The translations under genes were made by a program, and so were the position numbers. A model generated the notes under the pieces. It saw only the letters and a list, made by a program, of their open reading frames with translations, was not told where the DNA came from and made no database searches. From Trichuris trichiura (taxonomy: Eukaryota; Nematoda; Enoplea; Trichinellida; Trichuridae): a DNA stretch of 64,000 nucleotides. Where the stretch lies: NCBI GenBank assembly GCA_037903355.1, contig JBAJFE010000042.1, positions 1,562,001 to 1,626,000 on the forward strand. The letters are read 5' to 3'. Of the stretch, positions 45,798-58,900 are shown piece after piece; position 1 is the first letter of the stretch, and each line of letters begins with the position of its first letter.

Positions 45798-46618
45798 TCT
45801 TCGTACTGATCTTTTCCTCCTATATGCTAGGATGGAGTCCTTAGGTCATCTAAAACTCTTTCGGTCCTGGAGTGCATCAGTTTTTAATGGCAATGTCAGA
45901 TAAGACGGTGGACGAAAGAATTAAATGCTGAAAGTATGACTGGGTGTTTCGCATCCACTGATAAGTTGGCAAATTTCAATGGTCCATTGACGAAAAGTAG
46001 TCCACTATCATCGATAAATAGATCCAAGGCGGCTAGCAGCGTGTGAACATTTAGTAAACGTCCCTTGAATAAAACCTGCATTTCTTCGGGCAGGTATTCT
46101 CTCTGTAGAGGATGAACGCACAAAAATGTGACCTGTTGAACTTCCGGCGCTGTTATTACTCTTGAGAGACAAGTGCCTTTGCTGCGCGACAAAACGGCAT
46201 AAATAAGCGGCAATTCTGATTATCCATGAGAAGTCAGACATTATGTCAAACGATTGAAGGATCGCATTTGACGAACTGATTTTCACTACACTTATGTCCA
46301 GATAATGCGTCCTTACTCTGCAGAGTCGTGTTAACTGAAGTCGGCATTGCTGGCCAAAGTTCTTCTTGCAACCTTAAAAACTGCGGACCTACAAACCAGC
46401 GCTGTGACGTCACTGCGAGGCGGGATGCGGTCACGCCTTCAGAAATGCCATCAGCCAGAATCCACTTTCCAAGAACGTGCCGCCACTGTCTTAACTCTCT
46501 GTCTGTCGTTATTTCCGCGACCCGATGAGCGACGAACGACTTCAGTCGTTAACTATCCATTTTTACTGTCAAAGAATCAGACAAATACATGACTCGGCTG
46601 GAGTCAACGCCCATGATT

Positions 46619-48189
46619 TCAGCCACCATTTGGCCTTGACATACAGCAAGAACGGCCGCTGGCAATTCCAATCTCAGTATCCGTAAGCTTCTGACGAAAT
46701 GTTATGCGAGATTTAGACGTAGTCAGTGCTGTAGACAGATTCCCGTTGTCACCGATGAAACGAGCATAGACGATCGCGCCGAATGCAAGCTCAGAGGTTT
46801 CTGCGAAAACGTGCAATTGCACCTCAGTTAGGCCCAACTTGATCCCACGCCAACAGGGAATGGGCAACATTTTAACCGAGTCTGAATCTGCTAGCCAATG
46901 TTGATAATCTCGTTGAACTTCACTGGTGATCTGCGTTTCCCAGCCATCCGTTTCATACGTCGCCTGCCGCATTATCCGTCTCTCTTTTACGACGAAGGGA
47001 GCGAGCAGTCCTATAGGGTCGAACAAGCTTGCCACAGCACTAAATAGTTCCCTCTTTGTGGTCACATGTGCAGGAACACATACTGGAAAACGAAGTAAGC
47101 TCATTACGGGGTCCCAGTAGAGACCAAGCACATTCTTTGATCAAGGTGTGCCTAGACTCAGGTTCGCGATAGATTGTGAGCGATCTTCTTCAGGGAATGA
47201 ACGCAAGACATCTACGAAAGTTGAAGCCCGTTTAACTAGCGGAAAACCGCTTTTAAACAAAGCTTCCTTCAAGCTGACAATGTGTTAACGCTTCTTCAGG
47301 AGACAAAAGTGAATCTAAGTAATTGCCGACGTAAAACTGTCGGCTAAACCGTAATGCCATTTTCTGCGGCAGAAATTCGTAGGTGCAATGTAATAACGCG
47401 TAACTGCATGAGGCAGGGGCTGACGTCAAGCTGAACATTTGGCTTGTGAATTGATAAGCCTTCAGGGGAGTGTCCACAGTGTCACGCCAGAGAAATTGTA
47501 GGACGGATTGGTCTACCGACTTGGTGGAACATACTCGCTATATCTGACGTCACTGCGACTGGCAGCAGGAGAAAATGAACCAGCAATGAAGTCATCTGAC
47601 ACAGTAGATCCAGTCCTTACGATAAGCAGTCATTTACCAAGAGAACTCTGAATTTTGCCGAGGCGTCGAAAATAACTCGCACATTGTCAGGTTTGGCGTT
47701 GTAGCGTACCGGATGATGGGGGAGATACCAAACCTAACCGAATGGAAGATTTACTTCATATGACGACACTGCGTGAACGATTCCAGAACGAATGAAGCAG
47801 GAAATGGCGTCACAGTATTGCGAATGCAGAGTTCTATCGAACAACAACTTTTTACGCCAAGAGATAAGTCTTCCTACCATCATGGAACGATTACTCAGGA
47901 ATTCCACACGATCTGTCTTCCATAGCAGGCCTACCTTCTACGGACCATTAACCAACCGAAATGGCGATCGCCACTCAATCGCGTGTGGATTCATATTCTG
48001 ACACTCTTCTGCCAGTTTCGTTCTGAAGCCTTTAGTTCTCCAAAAACGCTGGTAGATTTCTAACTCAGATTCAAGATGATCATCTTTCCTGATGACAGTT
48101 TTGTTCATAACTCGCTGGGCACAATTTTGAGATGGTTTGAACGCATGAGGCAGCCTGCCTATAACTGTCCAAATCAACGTGGTTAGCAC
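46619..48189 (-). pseudogene. BEL/Pao reverse transcriptase and RNase H remnant
   Basis: Pieces at 48189-47938 (upstream linker), 47477-47253 (AYQFTSQMFSLTSAPASCSYAL; catalytic box reads FYVGNYLDSLLS) and 47131-46619 (GLYWDP; KRELFSAVASLFDPIGLLAPF; RNase H start HVFAETSELAFGAIVYAR). The polymerase box, normally YVDD, is YVGN, so both catalytic aspartates are gone. Stops separate the pieces. Confidence 0.85.
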
Positions 48190-48668
48190 TCCAAAGGGTT
48201 CACCCTTCTGCAGTGGCCATCAAAAGGCCAACGGTTGTATAAGCTCAAAGTTATAAGCTCCGATAAGAACGGAAACGTTCTCATTATTGATGGCATCGAG
48301 AAGCAAGTCTTTCAAAATGTAGCCAATTGGTCCTTTCTCTACTCCAATCCACGGTCTTGCGGGACACGTTTAGCGATGAAACGACCAATGCACGTTTAAT
48401 ATCGATCTATTGTGCACCATTACCTCTACGGATCACGAAATCGACAGAATATACCCGCAACGACGGGTCGTTACCATGGAACGCCGAAAGGTGAATGTCA
48501 GACACTTTTCTAGGCAAGTTTAGTCGACGCGACATCTCGCCCTTTGGCTATCAAAGTTCAGAAGAGTGAACGTCTCCAGAGACTGACTGCCGACACCAAT
48601 ATAAACGGACACGACGGAAAGACAAATCGAGACGTAATCTATTGTAATTGTTCCAATGTTAGCTGTTT

Positions 48669-49000
48669 TCATGGTGTCGCTCTTCTCAATGAACTGCGAA
48701 TCAACGGCCAGGGCCAATAACCATACTCCAAGGGGACCAAGCAACTGACGGTGATGCCGTGGCTACAGCGCTCTACGTCACATCGCACTTTTTTGGGACA
48801 ATGCCGCGCTTCACGGACGCCATCGAGACAAGCAAAACATTGCTCGAAATTTTTCACGATTTTCGCTCAGCGACTTGGAGAACGCTTGATCAGTTCTGCG
48901 CACGCGGAAAGCAGATGACAGCTATGGCACTGCACACATTCAACAGAATCGTCCGGTACTGTAGTTACGTTCAAAGGACGACGATAACACTTCGACGTAG
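48669..49000 (-). pseudogene. BEL/Pao gag zinc-knuckle region
   Basis: Minus-strand frame with CVQCHSCHLLSAC, then CFACLDGVREARHCPKKVRC and CDVERCSHG, the paired cysteine-rich knuckles typical of BEL/Pao gag C-termini. A remnant of the protease follows at 48520-48660 (LNFDSQ in place of LxDxGS). Confidence 0.65.
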
Positions 49001-49025
49001 TCTATTGTGGATGTCGAGTTACATT

Positions 49026-49723
49026 TTATGATTCAACAGGTTCGACCAGTCGATTCATCAAGACTGTTTGTTCGAGCCAGATGTCCAGATCTTCTAGCGT
49101 AGCTTCTCGAGGACGGACGTCGAACACCTTTTGTGCCCATTTTAACACTAAGTGATCTGTCAGCTTCGAAGCGGCTGGTTGACGTATATACGCAGATTTC
49201 AGCTCAACGAGTCTGTCTCGGGCGCGCAGTCTATTAAGTGTACCATGCAACTCTAACTGAAACCTTTTCACGTCAACCTCATTCCAGGGCTTCATAGATT
49301 CAATTTTGGAGAACTTCTGAAGACCCACTGAAATTACTGCATTTGTATTCCCGTACAAGCGCCGTAGAACGTCCAGAGCGTGCGCGTGAGTATCCGGACT
49401 GTGAAAAGACGAAGCTAAGGCTGACCTCATAGATAGTACAGCAGTTGATGAAGTATGGCCAGTCTTTGGGCATTTGAACCAGCAACGTCATGAACAAGGA
49501 AGTTAAAACTGGTAATGAACATATTCCATTTCAGCGGATCACCGTCAAACGGCTCGATATTAACTGCCGGTGCAATTTCGCATAGCCAAGACGGTGGCGT
49601 TAGAAATAACGTCGGGGACGGCACAGCTAGTTCTGAAATCCATCCGTCCGGAAGGACACATGACCTATCTTGCGTCATAGGTTGCGCCCTATCTGCTGCG
49701 CTGTCGTTCAGACTCTGCGACAA
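49026..49723 (-). pseudogene. BEL/Pao gag remnant (DUF1759/1758-type)
   Basis: Frame 49723-49427 contains VNIEPFDGDPLKWNMFITSF, the start of the BEL gag core, and 49430-49026 continues with ALDVLRRLYGN and SKLTDHLVLKW. The two are offset by a frameshift near 49430. Degenerate. Confidence 0.8.
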
Positions 49724-50213
49724 CTGCTTTGTCTTCTGCTACACCTTCTCTGAAGGCAACATGCAGCTAATAGATAACGTAGGGCTCACCGCGGAACAAC
49801 CCTTATCTGCGTAGTTGGTAGCCAAGCCTGAGTCGCCTAGCAAAGACCAAGGCGCACCCACAATTTCCTGCTCACCTTTAACATGAAACGATGCTAATCA
49901 GAAAATGAAGATAACAGTATCGAAACTTGACTTGTGAAATGACTCACGAGTGCGTTGGCACCGGGATTTGTAAAGGACTCAATAGCACTTGTTTGGTGAG
50001 GATACTTCGAGTCTTTCTTGAGGGTGAGGAGAGACTGTACTTACTCGGACAGAACGCCTGGACATCCTGACATTGGATCGAATAACTCTGCCATCGATAG
50101 GAACAGAACGACGCGAATTTGGCGACTGCATCTCAGCGACACTAACCAATTTGATAAACGACGGTAGAGGAAATTTATTTGCAGCTGGTTCGTCTTCCGG
50201 CTCGCATGGCACC

Positions 50214-50466
50214 AGGAAACCATGCCTTGCAACGCGACTTAATCAGACAAGCAGACGTAACTACCATGATTTTACTCTCTAAAAGACAGCACACCGAAAA
50301 CGACAAGAACTTCTTAACACGCTGAAAAAGAGGACACCGACAATGTGGACGACTGCTCCAAAACCGGTTTTCTTAGTCCCCCGTATCCAGGGCGATATGC
50401 GCAGGTACTAATACGAGGGGTTGGAAGAGGACTCGGCTAAGCAATGCAACGGTGCCATCCATGACA
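50214..50466 (-). repeat. BEL/Pao 5' LTR
   Basis: 253-bp partner of 44565-44789 (see that entry). On the element strand it starts TGTCATGGATGGCACCGTTG. Confidence 0.85.
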
Positions 50467-52451
50467 CCAACATAAAAGTAAACGCAGGTATTGAAATTAA
50501 CCTGTTGCGCTGTTAATATTCGACATGCTGCATGAATCAACATAGGACTACACAGACCCGTGAACAACTAGCTGACATTCTGATACGATTATTGTACTTA
50601 CCTACGGACTGCAGTTGAAGAATGAGCATCATCTCAACAAGGAATGAAACAAGCTTCATGATTCAGAGTAAATGCTTTTCGTGTTTTCAAGGCATTATAT
50701 ATCTTATGCTAGGAATCAGACAAACAGAGAATATGAAAGTGCACCTGCGGCTCACTGACGTTTGAGGATTTGCGTAGAAACAGCTGAATAACGCTTAACA
50801 GAACTCTTCTTTTGCTTCCTCTTACTGAGCTTACATCAAACGGTTGTGCTGTTTTATCATTGTCCTGCTTACATTTATAAGCAATGGTTATCATTACTGC
50901 AAAGTAGACACGCTCTCTTTTATTTTTCATCTGATGCAATTCCCGTTTAAAAAATTTCACTTTCACGAACAAAAATTATTTGCGCAAGTTCCTTAGCGAT
51001 TTTAAATAATCTTCATTATGTGGTTATAACATATATTTGCAGTAATCAACATGTGTGTAACTGCTTAGAGACACAAGTATGTCACAAGGATTTTTCACGC
51101 ATTGGCAATAACCATGAAAAGCGTCGGTTAGAAATCTAGAAACCTTAAGTCAGATGCTACGACAAAACGATAACTTATTTAAACTGAATTTGAAAACTTT
51201 GAAATTTCTGAATGAGTGTACAACAATTCCTAATTGTTACAAAAATTAGGACTCATATGGTGATTCAACATAAACCATTGTGTGTCTGTGCCTGGAAAAT
51301 TCATAGTTTATTCAAATAAGAAAGGACCGATTAACCATTTGGATTCGACACTGAGAATACTGAAGGCTGCGTTTGAGGACCTTTCCTATATGAGTAAACC
51401 GTAAACATTCATCGTATAAATGTTTAATTTTACGCGCAGCTTTCAGGTGATTATAAAACAAGCAAAATCTGAAAGTGTCATAGTTTTAAAACAAAAGATC
51501 TCTTTGCTTAACAGAAAAGGTCATACTACGAAGATGAACTCTAAGGCCCGCCCATTTTCAGCTCATTTGCGATGTAGCATGAGCCCGCAATAAAATAAAT
51601 GAATAGGTGTTTCTTGGTCGCAAAGCTTACTTAGCAGAGGAGAAATAGAAACCGGCAGCTCAGTAGTCCATTAGGTATAATGAGTTTAAACTGTATAAGA
51701 AATTCACAAAATGAATGTTTGAACAGCATTTGTAAACGAAAACAGCATGCCTGGCAGCAATGCAACGTTTTAGATTTAGTCTTCTCACGAGTTTCTCTTC
51801 TTTGTGGCTGCAATTTTAAAATACGAAGACAAGCCCCTCCAAACGAGTGGATGTGCAAGTTGTAAAGAAATCATAGTGAACGACGTACGTAGCTTTTAGG
51901 ACGCTCCAGTGCTTTGGTCAGTGACATGTATGAACGCCCATTAAAGGGGTAAAAGCTTTTATGTAAAACAAGAAAATCTTTAATCAACTTTAATCAATGA
52001 AATTGGCGAATGTCGTTCCATAGATAGTTCTGGGCTTGCAATTACTTTCGGTGACGCGAAGCAACGAAACCTGAAAAGCGACGAATAAGGTTTTTTCTAA
52101 TTCGAATCAGAGCCTTCACCCCATTAGCAGGCTAACCACGTGAAGAAAAAAGAAATATAACTTTTCTGAGTCTGCTAAAAGACAATACGCATACCAAGAC
52201 CAGCTGACTGCGAAAGACTAAGGTGAACATGAAATAACCTAAATGAAAAAGCGCATCGAAATAAAGTTACTAATGAGAAGGCACCAGATCAATTTAAAGT
52301 TTGAATGAGAGAAAAAAGGAGTGACGATGAATACTGATCATCTTATTATCTGGGACTAAGTGCGTCCTGAGGAGATCCGTGGGCACTTTCCACATTTTAA
52401 ACTAGTTCTCACTTTGCAGCAGGGCTTACAGTTATTATTTACTGTTTAAAT
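50467..52451. other. No gene recognised
   Basis: Short frames at 50709-50972 (-) and 51631-51865 (both strands) have no motif or splice support. AT-rich throughout. Confidence 0.35.
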
Positions 52452-53958
52452 CAGTGTTTTTTAAGGTCAGGGGTCGCCAGGGCCCCCTGTGAGGTTTCTG
52501 AGCGTTTGGGCCCCCCGATTCTGATTGGTCGATTTTGAGCGCGTTGATTGGCTGGATGAGAGGACCGAGGGCAGCCCGGCCCGGACGTCATAATGTAGAT
52601 GCTGCACAAAGTTCTGTGGGGAAAGCGGTTCTCAGATAGTGTGTTGAACACTTACTTTCTCACCTCCGAGCCGGCTGCCTTCTCGCTTTCACCCGGTCCT
52701 CCCTTCGAGCTAGTCAGAAATGCGGGGCGCAGCAGCATGCAGCTCTGTCTTAAGCAGGAGACAATATTTGACCCGCAGGCCATTCCTTCCTATGCACTTC
52801 AACGCGGTCGCCTAGGTGGGGCATGTGCCCCCACAGCTCAAAAGGACATCCAAGGGCCCCCTTGACGATTTGGTCCCCTGGACTTCAAATGGACCCACTG
52901 GTGAAGCACATGCCCCACCGTGAGAATTACAGACTTAATTTTTGCGAATTAGTAGTCACCTTTGATAGACTAATTCAGACCGATAATAGTTTTCCTGAAA
53001 AAAGTTGCAGAAACAGAAACTTTCAGAATCTGTAGCGTTGCGTTCTACCACAGCGATAGTTCACTAATGCCGCAAAGTTTTACGAAGTTTCAGCGACTAT
53101 TCTTGTATTTTGTTTTTTGCTACTTCGCCATTGAGGAAACCATTCAGAGATCACATTTGCTCCTCGCATTTGTGAGTTATGAACTGTCAGTCTGTCAAGA
53201 GAAATTCCTCGCGTCAGAAATGCTGGGTGTTGAAACGCTCACGTGAGGTTTCGCGAATGATGCAACGTTTCACAGTATCAGCACGCCTCGCTTTACAATC
53301 AAGCTAAATTTGCGCTCCTTTAGCTTTACGAAGAAACTGCGGGCGTTTATTTACCTTTACGAAGAAAGCGTACAATAGGTTCTAGTGTTTGTTTCGCGTT
53401 ACATGTGGTTGAAAACGAGGCTGCGCCTAAAAACCAATGCCAGGGGCGAGTTACATTCAGTATCAAAGCTGCGATAGTTCCAACTTTCGTCTGCGTTATC
53501 TCTATTTCATTCGTGCACCATCAAAAACGTAATCCCTAGAGGAATAACAAACCGCCAAATAGCTCATGGGAGTATTCCGCCTAGACTGAGGGTGCGCATG
53601 TTAATGATTAAGAACTTCACATTTTAAAGAAAGTATAATTGCAAGTTTTATTTTTTTTATTTACGGACAGGGTTCCGTCAATCAAAAATAGGCATACCGA
53701 AACTTTCGGGTGTTTAACCGTCACCCGTCATCAGCGGTTCAACTAACTGACATGGGCTAGAGATTTTAGGATCCGGGAAACGCTTTCCCCACAAAACTTT
53801 GTGCAGCACCTACACTATAACGTCCCGGCTACCTTCCGTCCTCCCATCCAGCTAATCAGCGCGCTCGAAATCGACTAATCAGAATTTGGGGGGGGGGCTG
53901 GCAAACACTCGGTAACGTTCATAGAGGACCTTGGCAACCCTGACCTTGAGAAACACTG
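52452..53958. mobile_element. hAT-like element with about 190-bp inverted arms
   Basis: Left arm 52452-52640 and right arm about 53768-53958 are inverted copies (CAGTGTTTTTTAAGGTCAGG against CAGTGTTTCTCAAGGTCAGG; internal TGCTGCACAAAGTTCTGTGG against TGCTGCACAAAGTTTTGTGG), about 80 percent alike. Flanks GTTTAAAT and GTCTATAG are only a weak 8-bp match. The 1.1-kb interior has no intact transposase and includes a small nested palindrome (52816-52920, GTGGGGCATGTGC..GCACATGCCCCAC) and a family A Penelope scrap at 53695-53745 (ACTTTCGGGTG..CACCCGTCATCAGCG). Confidence 0.75.
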
Positions 53959-54059
53959 GTCTATAGGAAACTTATGCACTCAGGCCGGTATCTTCATTTC
54001 TCTTCATGTCAGTCAGTTTCAGTTAAAAGGGGTACAGTAAAGGGAATGGTTGGTCAGAC

Positions 54060-54790
54060 CTTAGCAGTATGTTATCCTGCATATTAAATGCTGAATTAAA
54101 CCGTATTTTAAATACATTACGAAGTAATGGGTACCTCAGTAAATTCGTTACTTCCATTATTAGACAATGTAAACTATATAAATCTTTACCGCCGGTCCCA
54201 TCCAATAAGCAACAACACCCGGTTTTAGTGCTTCCCTACCAAAACGGTTAAAGTGAAAAGATCAAGAGGTTAGGTCATTCCCTGAATTTCAATGTTCATT
54301 TTAAAAGTTCATCTAACCTTCGTTCGATTGTGAGATGTGAAAAGATCAAGGTTCCTTTTGACAGCAGCAGAGGGGTCTTTTATGAAATAAAATGTGGCTG
54401 CAACGACTCCTACACAGGAGAAAAGGACAACACTCTATTTCACAGATTCAGCCAACACATAAAGAATGTGTTAACATAGAAGAACTCTGAAAGAAGACTC
54501 AATGAGAAAACCAACCACCGGCCCCGGGCATCCGCCTATAGATAGTTCACCTAGGAAAAATCATGGAAAAACGAGCAAAGCCTTTGTAAATCGTGGAGCA
54601 TATCTCACAGTGTTCACTCGATCCAAGTGGAAGAATAATCTGTCGCGAAAGCCTTTTTCACCTGAGTAGCGTAAAGGAGGCGTTTTATAATAAAACCAAT
54701 TCCACAATCAATCGTTCAAACGACGCGGCGGTTAGCGAGGTACAGGCTGCACTAATTAATAAATTTCAATTCTGCGCCTTACCGGGCTAG
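54060..54790 (+). pseudogene. Penelope-like element: C-terminal RT and GIY-YIG endonuclease remnant
   Basis: Reads NGYLSKFVTSIIRQC and VLPYQNG (the conserved connector behind PLE RT), then GVFYEIKCGCNDSYTGEKDN (GIY-YIG-like endonuclease with SYTGE in place of YIGxT), then HFSQH-type and VEHISQCSL, PSGRIICRESLF, KEAFYNKTNSTINR, the usual tail. Stops occur at about 54252, 54476 and 54585. It has no RT palm. The family B hammerhead-like motif lies 60 bp downstream on the same strand. Confidence 0.82.
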
Positions 54791-54850
54791 TTACACTTAT
54801 TGTTCCATTACCTATTTAAACGACTTACCGAGTAATCACTTTCCCACTTA

Positions 54851-55015
54851 CATCGCTGACGGCGGAACAAGAGCACTTCTGAAACGTACGGTATCGAATT
54901 GTTCTGTATTATTCTCTAACAATTTGTTTATTCATTCCCTGGTAAAGCATTTTGAAGTTTACTTGCAGGTAAACTAAACAGGCCCAAACCCTGAACTGAA
55001 GATCAATTATGAAAA
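54851..55015 (+). mobile_element. PLE 3' end: family B hammerhead-like motif and repeat R3, copy 3
   Basis: 54851-54893 reads CATCG, CTGACGG (core, last base changed), ..AAGAGCACTTCT, GAAACGTA, CGGTA, and is followed from about 54928 by R3 (CATTCCCTGGTAAAGCATTTTGAAG..TACTTGCAG). It sits directly after the GIY-YIG remnant in the same orientation, as expected for a terminal pLTR. Confidence 0.65.
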
Positions 55016-55429
55016 TGCGTTCTCAATGGGCATAGGAACGAATTCGAAAGATTTCGAACGCTAAGTTGAAACTACTTCACACAACTCACATTTTTTCTCC
55101 TATTTTAAGGTAAGTTCATCAAAATTAAATGTTCTTTCGTTGGAAGCAAAAGTCTGCCGTAGCACCGCACCGTACACGCTTTGACAAGCAGTTGTTGCTT
55201 AGTCTTTGTGCCCATAATGAATTACAAAGTCGACGTGGCACACAATTTCGAAACATGAAATTCCGATACACAAAATGCCGAAAGTGCGACGTCAATGCAG
55301 TGTGTTAAAGCAGCAAAAAATGGTGAAGCTCGCATCTCAAACAACACCTTGAGCTGTATTGGAAATAAGCTTATTTCGGACGGCCATTGAAATATACCAA
55401 GTTTCTTATACTGATCTTTTTTTAGCGGG

Positions 55430-55680
55430 ATTTCTGCCCGTTTTTAGTAACGTTTATTTAATAAACGTACTTGGCGTAGCTTTCGGGCCTTGCCGTGGCC
55501 CGTCATCAGCGCACTTTGTGCCGCCCGTCGGGTCGGTCTTTACGTTACCAAGCTGCTCTATCCGACCGACCTTGGCAGAGACCGCAGCCGTCAGGTCTAT
55601 CTTGACCCGTCAGGCCTTGGTCCCATCTAGCCAGTCAGACTTCGCCGCGAGCACCCAACCGACCTTCCACAACGGCAGGT
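55430..55680 (+). mobile_element. Penelope-type (family A) terminal sequence
   Basis: Homologous to 42805-43050 and 294-793. The hammerhead-like core is on the minus strand (55512-55473): GTGCG, CTGATGA, C, GGGCC/GGCCC-type stem II, GAAAGCTA, CGCC. Stem II is fully paired. The adjacent hairpin ACGTTTATT..AATAAACGT at 55449-55469 is also kept. It ends about 290 bp before the SMC6 start codon. Confidence 0.7.
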
Positions 55681-55708
55681 TTTTTATATGCGGAAAACTC
55701 GGGAACGA

Positions 55709-55736
55709 ATAACCGCGGATAACGAAGGCCTACTGC
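55709..55736. mobile_element. Solo Tigger terminal inverted repeat
   Basis: The reverse complement reads CAGTAGGCCTTCGTTATCCG CGG, matching the ends at 6479 and 30391. The rest of the element is missing; the family A Penelope fragment lies immediately to its left. Confidence 0.6.
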
Positions 55737-55970
55737 ACATGTCAGTAAACATGCTACCTGCAAGTCAGTTGGCCTTCAGTTATTTCGATTTTCAGCTATT
55801 CAATCTCCTGAAAAGTACAGTTTCCATAAAAGCGCTTCATCGTAAAATTGTAACCATTTTGCAATATTTTTATCTTTGTGGCACAAAGCGTTTATGATTT
55901 TCAAGTACCCAATATGCTCGGTACTGTAGTGGGCGTCTGTGGCAGTCGTTTGGCTTTTGTTGCTCGTGAC

Positions 55971-58900
55971 ATGGCTTCGAGTGAAGACGGTAATTCTACT
56001 ACCAGCTACGGATACATAAAGTCTGTAAAACTGCGGAACTTTATGTGCCACGAAGAGCTTTCCCTAAACTTCACGGATAAGTTGAACTTTGTTGTTGGTC
56101 GAAATGGCAGTAAGTGTATTCCATTTGTCAAACGGTTTCAAAGTTTTTGGGAGAAATTAGGCTCCGTCTGTGTTTATAGAAACGATTTTTTTATCTGCTT
56201 TTCTTTTGAACCTATAAGGCGGCAAGTTGCGCTACTCCCAGCTGAGTTGCATGTTCGTGTTTGTATGCCGTCGAATTTTTTAGTTGCCTTGCTTTTCTCC
56301 TCCCATAATTTGTAGTATCTTATTGTGCACTATTCGTAGGTGGAAAGAGCGCTGTCCTATGCGCTATAATTCTTGGTCTCGGGGGAAAAGCCTCTTTTGG
56401 AAATCGTGCCGATTCAGTTTCCGATTACATCCGTTACGGGCATAACTGTGCCGACTTGGTGGTTACACTTTGCAACGAAGGTCCTTGCGCCTACTTGCCT
56501 GAAGTATATGGCGAAGAAATTGTCGTACACCGCCGTTTGCATAGATTGTATAGCTCCAAGTACGAACTGAAAAGTGCAGCCGGTCAGTACGAAGCGTTTC
56601 GACTTTGCGAGCATTGAAACTTTCATTCAGGTCGCCTTGTGTCCACGAAAGCAGCTGATGTGAATGCAGTTTTGCGCCATTTCAACATTCAAGTTCAAAA
56701 CCCTGCTTGCATTTTGACGCAGGATCACAGCCGCAACTTCCTGCACGCTCTGAACGCAAGATCGCTCTATCAAGTTCTTCTTGGTTTAGCGCCTGCTAAT
56801 TTTTTTTCATTATCCTCTGCTTCAGTTTTACATGGAGTCGACGCAATTGGCCGGTATAAAGTTAGGCTTAGTTGGCAGCCACGAGAGCGCAGATGAGGCA
56901 AGAAAAACAATGGAATACAAGCGTCAAGCAAGCATACTACCGTAAGATTGCTTCCTTCTACGTGTTTCCATTCGTTTCTAGGGCATGGAAATAAGCAAAA
57001 CGCTTATATCTCAAATGGAGGAGAAACTGAAACGACTGGAGCGAAAGCAGGAAGCAGAAATGATGCTTGACAAAGTGAAGGTAGAGTTGCTTTGGGCTTG
57101 GGTGGAACATTACGAACATGAAGTCGAACGTGCCAGGGATGCAGTTAAGGATAAGCAGCTGGAAATCTGTTCACTTGCAGCTAGTATTCAAACGAAAAAG
57201 GTTTGTGAAGTTGTTGTATTTTTCGATTATTAAATGCCAATAAAAGAAACGTTGTACAATTGCGGAAACAGAGAACGGTAATTAAGAATGTAAAGCTTAA
57301 GCAAGCATGTTGACGTTTTATCCGTCTCTACCATGTGCTTATTGTGCTACGCCACTTTTCTGAAGTAGTACGACTAGCTTCTGGCGCGTGGGTCTTTTAC
57401 TTCATTTTGTATTTAATAGACGTCCCTGGAGGTGCTGAACAATGAGGCATCAGGTTATCGCCGCGAGTTGAACGAATGCGAACAGGAGGTTCGAAGCTAT
57501 GAGGTTGATGTAGAAAGGAGTAAGATGGAAGCAGAGAACAAACTATCAGAAATTGCGCAAGAAAAAGTATAACAACGATGGGTTGTTCATTGTTTTGTAT
57601 ATTCACCTTTGAAGGCTGTCTTGGCTAGCCTCAAAGCTGAGGCTGTAAGGCTCAGCGAGCAAGTTGAACGCTACGAGGAAAAGATGAAGGGCATGCAGGG
57701 CAAGAAGTACGAAACATTAATATTTACTTAGTCACTGTTACGTAGCCAAGCGTACTTCATTCTTTGTAGCCGTTCTACAGACGTCGATGAAAAGCATACG
57801 CTGAAACAGCGGTGTGACTATGACGCCCTTCAGCAAGACATCAAAGCATCGATGCAAGCTATTCATGTCGCCGACCGTGATACTTTACAGTTGACCAATT
57901 CGGTGAGCAACTTGGAGCGCAGTCTTCAGGAAAAGAGGTGAATATTGTTCACATTGGTATACTTTGTGGGTCACACTTGACGAAGTTGGCTTGAATTACG
58001 TTATGAAATTAACTCACTACTCGGCATACCAAATAGAACATGGGCGACTGAGTACGCTATTTTGACGGTAGGGCTTTGGAAGTTTGCCATCAGTTGGATG
58101 GCTTTACAGCGCTGGATAGGCCAAGAGTAGTTTGTCATACCTGAATTGGTTGCATTTTGTTAGGCTCTAGCTTTAAGCTGAAGGTTGAGGCTTCCCCTCA
58201 GTACTCAGATATGACAAATTGCTCAAGGCCTAATCGGCGGGTTAACGCTGGCGAGCTGATAGTGAAGCACCTAGTTCCAGGACATGCCAGAACGCTCAAG
58301 CAATGGATCAACGGAACGCCGCTAGGTGCTCACATTAAGTTTTAGAATTTGAAGTTTTCTTTCAGCTTTGAATATAATTTTTGTAAGTCAGTCTAATAAT
58401 TGGAATTTTCAATGAGCACTTATCCGTGGAATATATTTTGTTGTACCCTAAGCTGATCTTCCAAGTTTCGCTAATTATGCCATGTCTAACACTTAGACAT
58501 TTCCAGTATTTATTCTCTACATTCTCTTTGTAGAACTGAATTGGGCCGTATTCGCGAACTTATCAGAACAAATAACCTGAAAGTGTCTTCACTTCGGTCA
58601 AGCGCAGATGACAGACTTGCTCGCTTTGGAGTAAAGGAAAGAAATTTGGCCATCATGGTGCACGGGGAACACAAGAAATTGTTTTCCAAGGAACCACGCG
58701 GACCTATTGGGTCGCTAGTCACTGTGCTAGATCCGCAATGGAACAGAGCAGTGGAATGTTGCCTCGGACCTTTGCTCAATAGCTACGTATGCGACAACTT
58801 CAAGGATGCAGACATATTGCGTAGACTTGCCAGCAAAAATGGAATAGCCCCTGAAAGTTTTCTAGTGATCGTTTCTCAGTATATACATAATAAATAAAGC

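Larger units (their letters stand above)
44565..50466 (-). mobile_element. BEL/Pao LTR retrotransposon, degenerate but with both LTRs
   Basis: Minus-strand element of about 5.9 kb. LTRs: 50466-50214 (5') and 44789-44565 (3'), about 75-80 percent alike by eye, each starting TGTCA on the element strand. Between them, in order: gag, two CCHC knuckles, a protease trace, RT/RNase H and integrase, all broken. Internal order and RT motifs identify BEL/Pao. Target duplications not convincing. Confidence 0.88.
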
